Source of the DNA: Bacteroides sp. 51
GTDB taxonomy: Bacteria > Bacteroidota > Bacteroidia > Bacteroidales > Bacteroidaceae
Direction of reading: 5' to 3'
Length of the DNA: 64,000 bases
Assembly (NCBI RefSeq): GCF_010500965.1
Contig: NZ_QVMI01000014.1
Location: 40,325-104,324 of the forward strand
Shown here: positions 9,897-17,964 of the stretch, piece by piece
Layout: every line of letters starts with the position of its first letter
Numbering within the stretch: position 1 is the stretch's first letter
Translations under genes and position numbers: made by a program
The notes under the pieces: generated by a model
Databases searched by the model: none
What the model was told of the DNA's origin: nothing
The model's input: only the letters and a program-made list of their open reading frames with translations

Positions 9897-10457
9897 ATGG
9901 ATATTGGAACGATCTCAATGCACTATGCTAAAGCATTAATCGCTTATGCACAGGAGGAGGGGGTAGAAGATACACTATATCAGGAGATTAAAATGCTGAG
10001 TAAGAGCTTTGCTAAGTTTCCTCAATTGCGTGAATCTCTCGATAATCCGATACTGAAAGCGAAGGATAAGTTGGAGTTGATTTCTATAGCGGCTGTTGGC
10101 GATGCAGAACCTAGTGTGGCGTTTGTTCGCTTCATCCGGTTGGTTATAAAGCAACATCGGGAAATCTATCTTCAGTTTATGTGCCTGACTTATATTCAAT
10201 TGTATTATCAACTAAAGCATATTGCTGTGGGAACATTGATTACGGCTGTGCCGGTAGATGATGAGACAAAGAATAGAATTAAGGCAACGGCTGCTGCTAC
10301 TGTGCATGCGGAGATGAAATTACAAACTGTGATCGATCCTTCGATTGAAGGAGGGTTCGTCTTTGATATCAATGACTATCGACTGGATGCAAGTATAGCG
10401 ACGCAGTTGAAGAGGGTGAAGCAACAGTTTATTGATAAGAACAAAAGGATTGTTTGA
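9897..10457 (+). CDS. atpH: ATP synthase F1 subunit delta
   Basis: A 186-residue OSCP/delta subunit. The N-terminal helical bundle opens DIGTISMHYAKALIAYAQEEG, where R/HYAKAL is the family signature. The C-terminal part, about 135-180, is the usual beta/alpha end (VIDPSIEGGFVFDINDYRLDASIATQLKRVKQQF), with the conserved P-x-hhGG-hhhhh-D motif. It caps the alpha3beta3 head and binds subunit b. It is followed by an unusual 296-bp repeat-filled gap before atpA rather than the short spacing seen elsewhere in the operon. Confidence 0.95.
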   Translation: MDIGTISMHYAKALIAYAQEEGVEDTLYQEIKMLSKSFAKFPQLRESLDNPILKAKDKLELISIAAVGDAEPSVAFVRFIRLVIKQHREIYLQFMCLTYIQLYYQLKHIAVGTLITAVPVDDETKNRIKATAAATVHAEMKLQTVIDPSIEGGFVFDINDYRLDASIATQLKRVKQQFIDKNKRIV

Positions 10458-10461
10458 TGTA

Positions 10462-10493
10462 CTTTTTCTTTTGGCTTGAACCAAAAGAAAAAG
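10462..10493. repeat. Perfect 13-bp hairpin CTTTTTCTTTTGG/CCAAAAGAAAAAG
   Basis: Arms at 10462-10474 and 10481-10493 with a 6-nt CTTGAA loop, right after atpH. A second hairpin, formed by AAGGGGCT and AGCCCCTT around ACTCGCTTCGCTCAGACAG, spans about 10553-10593. Neither has the T-run of a canonical terminator. Both are in the 296-bp gap between atpH and atpA. Confidence 0.75.
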
Positions 10494-10634
10494 ATACCAA
10501 AAAGAAAAGTTCAAGGCTGCATTTGTTATGCTACTCACGTTCAAGGTTACACTAAAGGGGCTCAAACTCGCTTCGCTCAGACAGAAGCCCCTTCTGACGC
10601 TACACCTTAAACGTTCGCTTAACGCTTCACAAAT

Positions 10635-10704
10635 GAGGCCGGAGGCCTGCGGATGAAAGAGCCGGAAGGTTATGGATGAAGGAGCCGGAAGTCTGCGGAT
10701 GGAA
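10635..10704. repeat. Three tandem degenerate 23-24-bp units (GAGCCGGAAG...GCGGATG)
   Basis: Units at 10635-10658, 10659-10681 and 10682-10704 share GAG(G)CCGGA at the start and (GC)GGATG(A/G)A at the end. They are followed by three copies of ATCGTAAAT (about 10719-10750) reaching up to the atpA start codon. Confidence 0.7.
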
Positions 10705-10753
10705 AGGCGGGTTACATCAATCGTAAATCGTAAATAGTTAAATCGTAAATAAA

Positions 10754-12334
10754 ATGGATAATATAAAAGTAAGCGAAGTATCTGATGTACTTCTTCGTCA
10801 GTTGAAGGGGATTGATGCCCGTGTACAGCTTGATGAGATTGGTACTGTTCTTCAGGTGAGCGATGGGGTAGCCCGTATCTATGGGTTGAGGAATGCCGAA
10901 GCCAATGAACTTCTGGAGTTCGAGAATGGTATCAAAGCCATTGTGATGAACCTGGAGGAGGATAATGTTGGTGCTGTGCTTCTTGGTCCTACAGATAGGA
11001 TAAAAGAGGGGTTTACAGTTAAGCGTACAAAGCATATTGCATCCATTATGGTGGGCGAGAATATGTTGGGACGTGTGATTGACCCGTTAGGAGAACCGTT
11101 GGATGGTAAAGGATTGATTGGTGGCGAACTCTACGAGATGCCTCTTGAACGGAAAGCTCCGGGAGTTATTTTCCGCCAGCCGGTAAATGAACCATTGCAG
11201 ACGGGATTAAAAGCAATTGATGCCATGATTCCTATTGGACGCGGGCAACGTGAGTTGATCATTGGCGACCGTCAGACGGGGAAAACAGCTATTGCTATTG
11301 ACACTATTCTCAATCAGAAAGCCAATTATGATGCTGGGAATCCTGTGTATTGTATATATGTGGCTGTAGGTCAGAAAGCATCTACTGTGGCATCACTGGT
11401 AAATACGTTGCGTGACTTTGGTGCAATGGATTACACGATTGTAGTTGCTGCTACTGCTGGTGATCCTGCTGCTCTACAATATTATGCACCTTTTGCTGGA
11501 GCTGCTATCGGCGAGTATTTCCGCGATACCGGACGTCATGCTCTGGTGGTTTACGATGATTTGTCTAAACAGGCGGTAGCATACCGTGAGGTGTCTCTGA
11601 TCTTGCGTCGTCCTTCCGGACGTGAAGCTTATCCGGGGGATATCTTCTATCTACACTCTCGTTTACTGGAACGTGCTGCTAAGATTATCAACCAACAAGA
11701 GGTTGCTGCAGAAATGAATGACCTGCCGCCGAGTCTGAAAGATAAGGTAAAAGGTGGTGGTTCGCTGACAGCTCTGCCGATTATTGAGACGCAGGCCGGT
11801 GACGTTTCTGCTTATATTCCTACGAATGTGATCTCTATTACGGATGGACAGATCTTCCTTGATACCAACTTGTTCAATGAAGGTAGTCGTCCGGCTATTG
11901 ATGTGGGTATCTCTGTATCGCGTGTAGGAGGTAATGCACAGATCAAGTCGATGAAGAAGGTGGCGGGTACACTGAAGATAGATCAGGCGCAGTATCGTGA
12001 ACTAGAAGCATTCTCTAAATTTAGTGGTGATATGGATGCAGTAACTATGCTTACTTTGGATAAGGGAAAGAAAAATACGGAACTGTTGATTCAGAAGCAA
12101 TATTCGCCCATGCCTGTAGAAAAGCAGATTGCTGTTCTTTATTGCGGTACACACGGGTTGTTGAAAAATGTTCCGCTCGATAGTGTCGCCGATTTTGAAC
12201 AGGGTTTCCTCAAAACGCTGGAACTCAATCATCAGACTGATGTGCTGGATGTTCTGAAGAGGGGAGAGATTAATGATGAAGTAACCAAAGCGATTGAAGA
12301 AACTGCCGCAATGGTAGCTAAACAATATTTATAA
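10754..12334 (+). CDS. atpA: ATP synthase F1 subunit alpha
   Basis: A 526-residue non-catalytic nucleotide-binding subunit. Walker A is [10 protein letters not shown] (about residues 173-182). The conserved Arg-finger region is [19 protein letters not shown], and [27 protein letters not shown] is intact. It alternates with beta in the F1 head. The start at 10754 follows an unusual 296-bp repeat-containing gap after atpH, so it may need its own translation signal or promoter. atpG begins 3 nt after its stop. Confidence 0.98.
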   Translation: MDNIKVSEVSDVLLRQLKGIDARVQLDEIGTVLQVSDGVARIYGLRNAEANELLEFENGIKAIVMNLEEDNVGAVLLGPTDRIKEGFTVKRTKHIASIMVGENMLGRVIDPLGEPLDGKGLIGGELYEMPLERKAPGVIFRQPVNEPLQTGLKAIDAMIPIGRGQRELIIGDRQTGKTAIAIDTILNQKANYDAGNPVYCIYVAVGQKASTVASLVNTLRDFGAMDYTIVVAATAGDPAALQYYAPFAGAAIGEYFRDTGRHALVVYDDLSKQAVAYREVSLILRRPSGREAYPGDIFYLHSRLLERAAKIINQQEVAAEMNDLPPSLKDKVKGGGSLTALPIIETQAGDVSAYIPTNVISITDGQIFLDTNLFNEGSRPAIDVGISVSRVGGNAQIKSMKKVAGTLKIDQAQYRELEAFSKFSGDMDAVTMLTLDKGKKNTELLIQKQYSPMPVEKQIAVLYCGTHGLLKNVPLDSVADFEQGFLKTLELNHQTDVLDVLKRGEINDEVTKAIEETAAMVAKQYL

Positions 12335-12337
12335 CCT

Positions 12338-13246
12338 ATGGCCTCATTAAAAGAAGTAAAAGGTAGAATAAGCTCTGTAAAGAGTACACGTAAGATAACA
12401 TCTGCGATGAAGATGGTTGCATCTGCCAAGCTGCATAGGGCTCAGAATGCAATTGAAAATATGTTGCCTTATCAAAGTAAGTTGAACCGGATTTTGACGG
12501 ATTTTCTCAGTTCAATGGATGTTTCACTAGATAGTCCTTTTACTGTTCAAAGAGAGGTGAAACGTGTGGGAATTATTGTATTCTCTTCCAATTCTTCTTT
12601 GTGTGGTGCTTTTAATGCAAATGTCATTAAACGTTTTGTTGAGGTTACAGACAGATATAAAACGTTGGACAAAGAGAATATAAAAGTATATCCGGTAGGC
12701 AAGAAGATAGAGGAAGCAGTGAAGAGACTGGGATTTACTCCGGAAGGAACTTTTCAGGATATAGCAGATAAGCCGTCATACGATGAAGCTGCAAAACTGG
12801 CTGAGAATGTAATGGATCTTTTTATTGCCGGCGAATTGGATAGAGTGGAGGTTATTTTCCATCACTTTAAATCTGCTGGTGCCCAGGAATTAATGGATGC
12901 CACTTTCCTGCCTATTGACTTAACGCATGTTGAGGAAGAGGCGGAAGAAGAGGAAATTAATGCTGAGAAAAAAACTTCCAAACGGAAAATACGAATTGAT
13001 TATATTGTTGAACCTTCTGTTGAGGAATTTATTGCCAGTTTACTACCTACTGTTTTAAAACTGAAAGTCTTTACAGCATCACTTGATTCTGCTGCGTCTG
13101 AGCATGCTGCCCGTATGATGGCTATGCAAGTTGCCACGGATAATGCTAATGAATTGATCGATGACCTGACCAAACAGTTTAATAAGACCAGACAGCAGAC
13201 TATCACCAATGAGTTGCTTGATATTATTAGCGGTAGCATGAAGTAA
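12338..13246 (+). CDS. atpG: ATP synthase F1 subunit gamma
   Basis: A 302-residue central-stalk subunit. The N-terminal helix is ASLKEVKGRISSVKSTRKITSAMKMV, and the C-terminal helix (AARMMAMQVATDNANELIDDLTKQFNKTRQQTITNEL) pairs with it as the rotating coiled coil. The Rossmann-like middle domain carries SSNSSLCGAFN. An acidic then basic insertion, EEEAEEEEINAEKKTSKRK (about residues 198-216), lengthens a loop of the middle domain compared with E. coli. It is the last gene of the operon. Confidence 0.96.
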   Translation: MASLKEVKGRISSVKSTRKITSAMKMVASAKLHRAQNAIENMLPYQSKLNRILTDFLSSMDVSLDSPFTVQREVKRVGIIVFSSNSSLCGAFNANVIKRFVEVTDRYKTLDKENIKVYPVGKKIEEAVKRLGFTPEGTFQDIADKPSYDEAAKLAENVMDLFIAGELDRVEVIFHHFKSAGAQELMDATFLPIDLTHVEEEAEEEEINAEKKTSKRKIRIDYIVEPSVEEFIASLLPTVLKLKVFTASLDSAASEHAARMMAMQVATDNANELIDDLTKQFNKTRQQTITNELLDIISGSMK

Positions 13247-13287
13247 CTCTCGCTATTAATGCTTAAATTTGTCGAAAAAGCATATTA

Positions 13288-15468
13288 ATGGACTTAAACA
13301 CAGAAATAGAGCTCGCTTGGCAATGTATAGAGAATACCGGTTCGCACCTTTTTTTAACAGGTAAGGCGGGAACCGGTAAAACCACTTTTCTTCGTAAGCT
13401 AAAAGAGAAATCCCCTAAAAGAATGATTGTTGTAGCCCCTACGGGGATTGCAGCAATTAACGCGGGTGGGGTAACTATTCATTCTTTCTTTCAGTTATCA
13501 TTCGCTCCTTATATTCCCGAGAGTAAGTTTACTTCCGCACAATCTCCTTATAAATTCGGTAAAGAAAAAATCAGTATTATCCGTAGTATGGACCTTCTGG
13601 TGATTGATGAGATCAGTATGGTTCGTGCCGATTTGCTGGATGCTGTTGATGCCGTTTTACGACGTTACCGGGATAGGCATAAACCCTTTGGTGGGGTACA
13701 GTTATTGATGATTGGCGATTTGCAACAGCTTGCTCCTGTAGTGAAAGAAAGTGATTGGGCTTTATTGAGTGAGTATTACGATACTTCTTTTTTCTTTGGT
13801 AGTCATGCACTCAAAGAAACAGACTATATAACGATTCAGTTACAAAAAGTATATCGGCAAAGTGATGATGTATTCGTTGCATTGTTGAATAGAATACGTA
13901 CAAACGATATTGATAATCAGGTACTTTTTGAATTAAATAAGCGTTATATACCCAATTTTCAACCGGATGAGGACGATGGATATATTCGTTTGACTACCCA
14001 TAACTACCAGGCACAACGTGTAAATGAACAGCAGTTGGCCGCTTTGCCCGGACAGTCCTTTAATTTTAAAGCAGTTATCGAAGGGAACTTCCCTGAAACG
14101 GCTTATCCGGCCGATATGGATTTGCAACTAAAGAAAGGTGCCCAGATTATGTTCATTAAGAATGATTCCTCGGGTGAAGGGCGATATTATAACGGTAAGA
14201 TTGGTATAGTGACTGCTGTAGGGCGCGATCATATCATGGTGTTGGGAAAAGGCGATAGCAGAGATTTCGCTCTGAGCCATGAAGAGTGGACCAATAGCAA
14301 ATATACGCTTAATCCGGCGACCAAAGAAATAACCGAGGAAGTAGAAGGTATCTTCAAACAATACCCCATCCGGTTGGCTTGGGCGATCACCATACATAAG
14401 AGTCAGGGATTGACTTTCGAACGTGCGATTATTGATGCCAATATGTCTTTTGCACACGGACAGGTTTACGTTGCCCTGAGCCGATGTAAAACCTTAGAAG
14501 GGATGGTGCTTGGTTCGCCTTTAACTCGCGAATCGGTCATCAATGATGATTCGATCAGCGACTTTACCCGTGCTGTAGAGAGTAGTTTTCCTGATAAAAA
14601 CCGTTTAAATGAATTACAACGTAGTTACTACTATGAGCTGCTGTGCGAACAGTTTGGTTTTTCTAGTATAAGGAGGCACTTCTCACAACTGCTTCGTTTA
14701 TTCGATGAGTTCCTTTATGACCTTTATCCTAAGACCCTGCAAGGTTACAAAATGCACTTTGAACGCTTTCAGAGTGAGATTGAGAAGGTTGCCAATGCTT
14801 TTCAGGGACGTTATGCAGAGTTGATGCTGAACCCGGATTATGCTCAGGACCCGGTATTGAATGAGCGGGTTACTTCCGGGGCTCGTTATTTTCATGAAAA
14901 GGTGGAAGATATTTTACAAGTACTGATTCGTAAGACTCAAATAGAGCTGGACAACAAGGAGCTTAAGAAGCGTTTTGAAGAAGCCTTCTTTGCATTGAAA
15001 GAATTGGTACAGATTAAGCTGGGTACATTGGAGCATACAGCCACAAATGGATTTACTGTTCCTGGTTATTTGAAGAATAAAGCACATATTATTGTGGCTT
15101 TATCCACTCCTGCTCCGGTGGCTAAAAAGGGACAAACAAAGTCGGGAGTTAAGAAAACAAAGACGACTATTACTTCATCTAAAGTGGAGAAGGTTGAAGT
15201 ATCTTCCGATATAGATCATCCGGAATTATATAAAGCGTTGGTCAGGTGGCGAAATGCAGAAGCTGCGAAATCAGGATTACCCGTATATACTATTCTTCGG
15301 CAGAAAGCAATTCTGGGTATTGTGAATACTTTACCTACCAGCACCACTGAATTGGAGCGTATTCCGTTCTTTGGTGCTAAAGTGCTTGAAAAGTATGGCG
15401 AGGATGTTATCCGTATGGTAGAGGCTTATATGAAGAAAGCGGGAATAAAACGGAGGCTGGATCTATGA
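13288..15468 (+). CDS. Pif1-like superfamily 1B helicase with C-terminal HRDC domain
   Basis: A 726-residue DNA helicase. Motif I is LTGKAGTGKTTFLR (about residues 23-36). Further motifs are VVAPTGIAAINAGGVTIHSFF, Walker B LLVIDEISMVRADLLDAVD, GGVQLLMIGDLQQLAPV, and the late motifs WAITIHKSQGLTFERAIID and GQVYVALSRCKTLEGMVL. These are the Pif1/RecD2 set for 5'-3' unwinding. A lysine-rich linker (about 615-640) precedes a C-terminal HRDC-type nucleic-acid-binding domain (ELYKALVRWRNAEAAKSGLP...). A role in replication or recombination is expected; the exact substrate is unknown. A possible -7 box TAAATTTG is at 13264-13271. Its stop overlaps the next start by 4 nt. Confidence 0.88.
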   Translation: MDLNTEIELAWQCIENTGSHLFLTGKAGTGKTTFLRKLKEKSPKRMIVVAPTGIAAINAGGVTIHSFFQLSFAPYIPESKFTSAQSPYKFGKEKISIIRSMDLLVIDEISMVRADLLDAVDAVLRRYRDRHKPFGGVQLLMIGDLQQLAPVVKESDWALLSEYYDTSFFFGSHALKETDYITIQLQKVYRQSDDVFVALLNRIRTNDIDNQVLFELNKRYIPNFQPDEDDGYIRLTTHNYQAQRVNEQQLAALPGQSFNFKAVIEGNFPETAYPADMDLQLKKGAQIMFIKNDSSGEGRYYNGKIGIVTAVGRDHIMVLGKGDSRDFALSHEEWTNSKYTLNPATKEITEEVEGIFKQYPIRLAWAITIHKSQGLTFERAIIDANMSFAHGQVYVALSRCKTLEGMVLGSPLTRESVINDDSISDFTRAVESSFPDKNRLNELQRSYYYELLCEQFGFSSIRRHFSQLLRLFDEFLYDLYPKTLQGYKMHFERFQSEIEKVANAFQGRYAELMLNPDYAQDPVLNERVTSGARYFHEKVEDILQVLIRKTQIELDNKELKKRFEEAFFALKELVQIKLGTLEHTATNGFTVPGYLKNKAHIIVALSTPAPVAKKGQTKSGVKKTKTTITSSKVEKVEVSSDIDHPELYKALVRWRNAEAAKSGLPVYTILRQKAILGIVNTLPTSTTELERIPFFGAKVLEKYGEDVIRMVEAYMKKAGIKRRLDL

Positions 15469-15920
15469 TTGAAGCACTGATCGGGCTGGGTTATGTCGGT
15501 TTGTTTATAGCCTGTTTTATTTCAGCAACTATCCTGCCGTTTAGTTCGGATATTATTGTGGTGGCACTTGTTGTTGCCGGTTTGGACTACCGTATTTGCC
15601 TATTGGTGGCTGCCGTTGGTGGTGCGATGGGAGGCATGGTCAATTATTACCTGGGGCGCCAAGGAAAAACAGAGTGGATAGAAAAACACTCCAATGTACG
15701 TCTTGATAAAGTTCAGAAGATTATAGACTGGTTGAATGGCAAAGGTACTTATATGGCTTTCTTCTCCTGGGTTCCTGTCATTGGGAATCTCGTAGTTCTT
15801 GCTTTGGGTTACCTTAGGGCCAATGTTTGGATTGTGAGTGTTTGTGTATTGGCAGGCATGTTTGTCCGTTATCTGGTGGTTATTATTCTTACGTTACAGG
15901 GCATTGAGCTTGTTGGGTGA
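15465..15920 (+). CDS. Small DedA/YqaA-type (VTT domain) inner-membrane protein
   Basis: A 151-residue hydrophobic protein with about four membrane segments. Pro/Gly-rich re-entrant motifs FISATILPFSSDIIVVAL and GGAMGGMVNYYLGRQGK are typical of the VTT/SNARE-associated (DedA, YqaA) family, as is the FFSWVPVIGNLVVLALGYLR segment in the second half. DedA-type proteins are linked to undecaprenyl phosphate or phospholipid flipping. Which lipid this small member handles is not known. It overlaps the helicase stop (ATGA), indicating translational coupling. Confidence 0.8.
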   Translation: MIEALIGLGYVGLFIACFISATILPFSSDIIVVALVVAGLDYRICLLVAAVGGAMGGMVNYYLGRQGKTEWIEKHSNVRLDKVQKIIDWLNGKGTYMAFFSWVPVIGNLVVLALGYLRANVWIVSVCVLAGMFVRYLVVIILTLQGIELVG

Positions 15921-15929
15921 TATTGGTTT

Positions 15930-16679
15930 TTATTTTTTGAGTATTCTCTTTAAGTATTCTACATCTAACAAATTCACCGTCTCAAAATTTCCTTTATAAA
16001 ATACAGCCCAGTTATTAAAAACACAAGGTAGATTCTTTGCTTTCTGCAACGTATCTACTTGAATTAAAGACACAGGAACATCATTCTCTTCACAATACTG
16101 CTTTATCATCTCAATGGCATGATAAACATAAGGGCACTGCATGTCGTAATAAATTGTTAACTTGTTGTCTTCAATCTTTGGAGTTTTTACATTCTGTGCA
16201 AATTTTGGCGTTGTTCCGTCAAAAGAGAGTGCAAGCAATTCATATCCATTATCGGTAGTATCAACAACCTTAAAACCGTACTTCTTTACGAATGATTGGT
16301 CGGAAAGCCAGGACTTCTGTTTTTTCGCTCCGAGCATACATATACCGGATTTGCCTTTTTCTTTGGCGTCGGCCAAACAATACTCCATCAATGATTGCCC
16401 GTATCCTTTTCCTTTGTGACTGCCCAAAACCCATAAACAATACAGATAATAATAGTTGTCTCCGGTTATGGGGACCCAAGCTGTTTCAAGAGGAGCATAT
16501 TCGATAAAAACCGTAGCCTTTTCATTTAATTTTCTAAAGACATGACCTTCGTTTAGCCGCTCGGAAAGCCATTGTCGCTTTGCTTCAACACCTTGATGAG
16601 GCTTCTTGCTGCGGATAATACAGCATAAATGCTCATTGGCAAGATTTTCTGTTGTTAGGTTTACAAAATCGGTATTCAT
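15930..16679 (-). CDS. GNAT N-acetyltransferase with C-terminal YoaP thioredoxin-like domain
   Basis: A 249-residue two-domain protein. The N-terminal half is a GNAT fold with acetyl-CoA-binding motif A (YYLYCLWVLGSHKGKGYGQSLME, containing the G-x-G-x-G/S run). The C-terminal half starts TIYYDMQCPYVYHAIEMIKQYCEEN, a YoaP-like segment with a CPY motif and thioredoxin-like pattern. The acceptor substrate is unknown. The open frame extends to 16712, but the ATG at 16679 (MNTDFVNLTTENL) matches the usual family start; the ATG at 16685 is also possible. It is divergent from the AraC regulator. Confidence 0.8.
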   Translation of the reverse strand: MNTDFVNLTTENLANEHLCCIIRSKKPHQGVEAKRQWLSERLNEGHVFRKLNEKATVFIEYAPLETAWVPITGDNYYYLYCLWVLGSHKGKGYGQSLMEYCLADAKEKGKSGICMLGAKKQKSWLSDQSFVKKYGFKVVDTTDNGYELLALSFDGTTPKFAQNVKTPKIEDNKLTIYYDMQCPYVYHAIEMIKQYCEENDVPVSLIQVDTLQKAKNLPCVFNNWAVFYKGNFETVNLLDVEYLKRILKK

Positions 16680-16734
16680 GTGCATCCTCGTTTTAAATTG
16701 GGGTATTATCAATTAACGGGTTATAATTGCATCG

Positions 16735-16742
16735 CAAACTTA
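16735..16742 (-). promoter_or_regulatory. -7 box TAAGTTTG for the GNAT-YoaP gene
   Basis: On the minus strand the sequence reads TTTTTATGTAAGTTTG, ending in TAAGTTTG (consensus TAnnTTTG), 56 nt before the ATG at 16679. The same 16 nt occur upstream of the addA-like gene (63204-63219). An ACTC...TTATAAA segment further upstream is also shared. Confidence 0.55.
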
Positions 16743-16786
16743 CATAAAAAGAATGATTTATAAATGAGTTGAATAAAAAGAATTAA

Positions 16787-16853
16787 TGAACACAGAGACG
16801 CGGAGATACAGAGTTTTTTTATTTTTCTCTGTGTCTCCGTGTCTCTGTGTTCA
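16787..16853. repeat. Long hairpin of ACAGAGAC-type repeats between divergent genes
   Basis: Two 27-nt arms (16787-16813 and 16827-16853) are complementary with two mismatches. Each is made of GAACACAGAGAC and GGAGA(C/T)ACAGAG segments. The 13-nt loop is T-rich. It lies between the divergent GNAT and AraC genes, so it cannot be a shared 3' terminator. Confidence 0.85.
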
Positions 16854-16910
16854 TTCTATTTATAGAAGAAATATAATGAATTCGCGTAGATTATTTTTTT
16901 AATAACCAAT

Positions 16911-16940
16911 TAACTTTTAAGAAAACATGCTTATCTTAGC
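16911..16940 (+). promoter_or_regulatory. Candidate AraC-regulator box, copy 1 (regulator promoter)
   Basis: A 24-nt stretch (16911-16934) containing TTTAAGAAAACA and CTTAT matches 17834-17857 at 21 of 24 positions. It lies 25-55 nt upstream of the AraC regulator start and runs into a TATCTTAG -7-like element (16932-16939). This is a candidate autoregulatory site. Confidence 0.5.
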
Positions 16941-16964
16941 ATCCGAATCATTCAATTAAAAAAT

Positions 16965-17843
16965 ATGAATACAAAATCCGATATAGTCATATACAACTAT
17001 CTGGATACATTTTTCTGCTGTTATGTTGAAAATGATAAGTTGTGCGAGGAGATGGTAACTGATCATATGTTGGTGTATATCTGTTCCGGTGAGATGATAC
17101 TGGTGACAAAAGAAAAACGTATTGTCTTCAAGAAAGGTGATTCTTTCTTCCTGAAACGTAACCACTTGATAAAAAAGATAAAACAGCCTGCAAAGAATGG
17201 GGAGAGTTTTAAAGGTCTTTTCCTACAACTCAAAACCCCGTTTCTTAAGAAAATGTTTTCCGAACAGCACATTGCCCTTCCGGTTAATGCAGGGAAGTTC
17301 ATAGGTGGTTCAAATCATGTGATGCTGGATAAGCATCCTTTTCTGGACGGTCTGTTCTTGTCGCTCGAACAATATTTTAATGCCAAACAATACCCTTCAA
17401 AGGAACTGATGGATGCTAAATTGAAAGAGGCTGTTTTTACTCTGCTGCAACTCAAACCCGAGCTGGGAGGGATATTGTTTGATTTCGCTGAACCCTGGAA
17501 GACCGATCTTGCCGAGTTTATGGCAAACAATTATAAATGTGATCTTTCCATTGAGCAGTTTGCCCATTATACCGGGCGTAGCCTGTCTACTTTCAAAAAA
17601 GATTTTGCTCGTATCTACAATGAAACACCTAACCGTTGGCTTATCAGGAAGCGACTGGAAGAGGCTATGAATCTCATCAACAACAAAGGGCAGAAGCCCT
17701 CCGAGGTTTATCTGGATGTAGGCTTTAAAAACTTGTCTCACTTCTCTACAGCTTTTAAGAAACAATTCGGATATTCTCCGTCTTTAATCACAAAGAAAGG
17801 AACATACCAGGAGGGTTTCAATACATCTGTAGGTAACGTTTAA
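16965..17843 (+). CDS. AraC-family transcriptional regulator
   Basis: A 292-residue regulator. The N-terminal part is a cupin-like sensor domain (about residues 20-110: MLVYICSGEMILVTKEKRIVFKKGD). The C-terminal part is a two-HTH AraC domain (about 185-285): CDLSIEQFAHYTGRSLSTFKKDF, then PSEVYLDVGFKNLSHFSTAFKKQFGYSPS. It lies 121 bp upstream of a YqhD-type alcohol dehydrogenase on the same strand, and a near-identical 24-nt sequence is found before both genes. In E. coli the AraC-type YqhC activates yqhD in response to aldehydes. A similar role here is inference from this layout. Confidence 0.88.
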   Translation: MNTKSDIVIYNYLDTFFCCYVENDKLCEEMVTDHMLVYICSGEMILVTKEKRIVFKKGDSFFLKRNHLIKKIKQPAKNGESFKGLFLQLKTPFLKKMFSEQHIALPVNAGKFIGGSNHVMLDKHPFLDGLFLSLEQYFNAKQYPSKELMDAKLKEAVFTLLQLKPELGGILFDFAEPWKTDLAEFMANNYKCDLSIEQFAHYTGRSLSTFKKDFARIYNETPNRWLIRKRLEEAMNLINNKGQKPSEVYLDVGFKNLSHFSTAFKKQFGYSPSLITKKGTYQEGFNTSVGNV

Positions 17844-17857
17844 GAAAACAAACTTAT
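17834..17857 (+). promoter_or_regulatory. Candidate AraC-regulator box, copy 2 (dehydrogenase promoter)
   Basis: Matches 16911-16934 at 21 of 24 positions (shared TTTAAGAAAACA and CTTAT). It overlaps the last codons of the AraC gene. A partial third copy, AACGTTTAAG at 17917-17926, repeats its core AACGTTTAAG (17835-17844). Both are upstream of the alcohol dehydrogenase start at 17965. Confidence 0.5.
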
Positions 17858-17964
17858 AGCTTTTCAGAAAAACAACATCACCCGATGAAGTGTTTAATTT
17901 GCATCACCAAACGGAAAACGTTTAAGTAATGTATTTTTTATTAACGCAATAATAGATAACTGTT

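Noticed and set aside
16787-16853. Bidirectional terminator
   Set aside because: The flanking genes are divergent, so no transcript ends here, and the T-rich run is in the loop, not after the stem.
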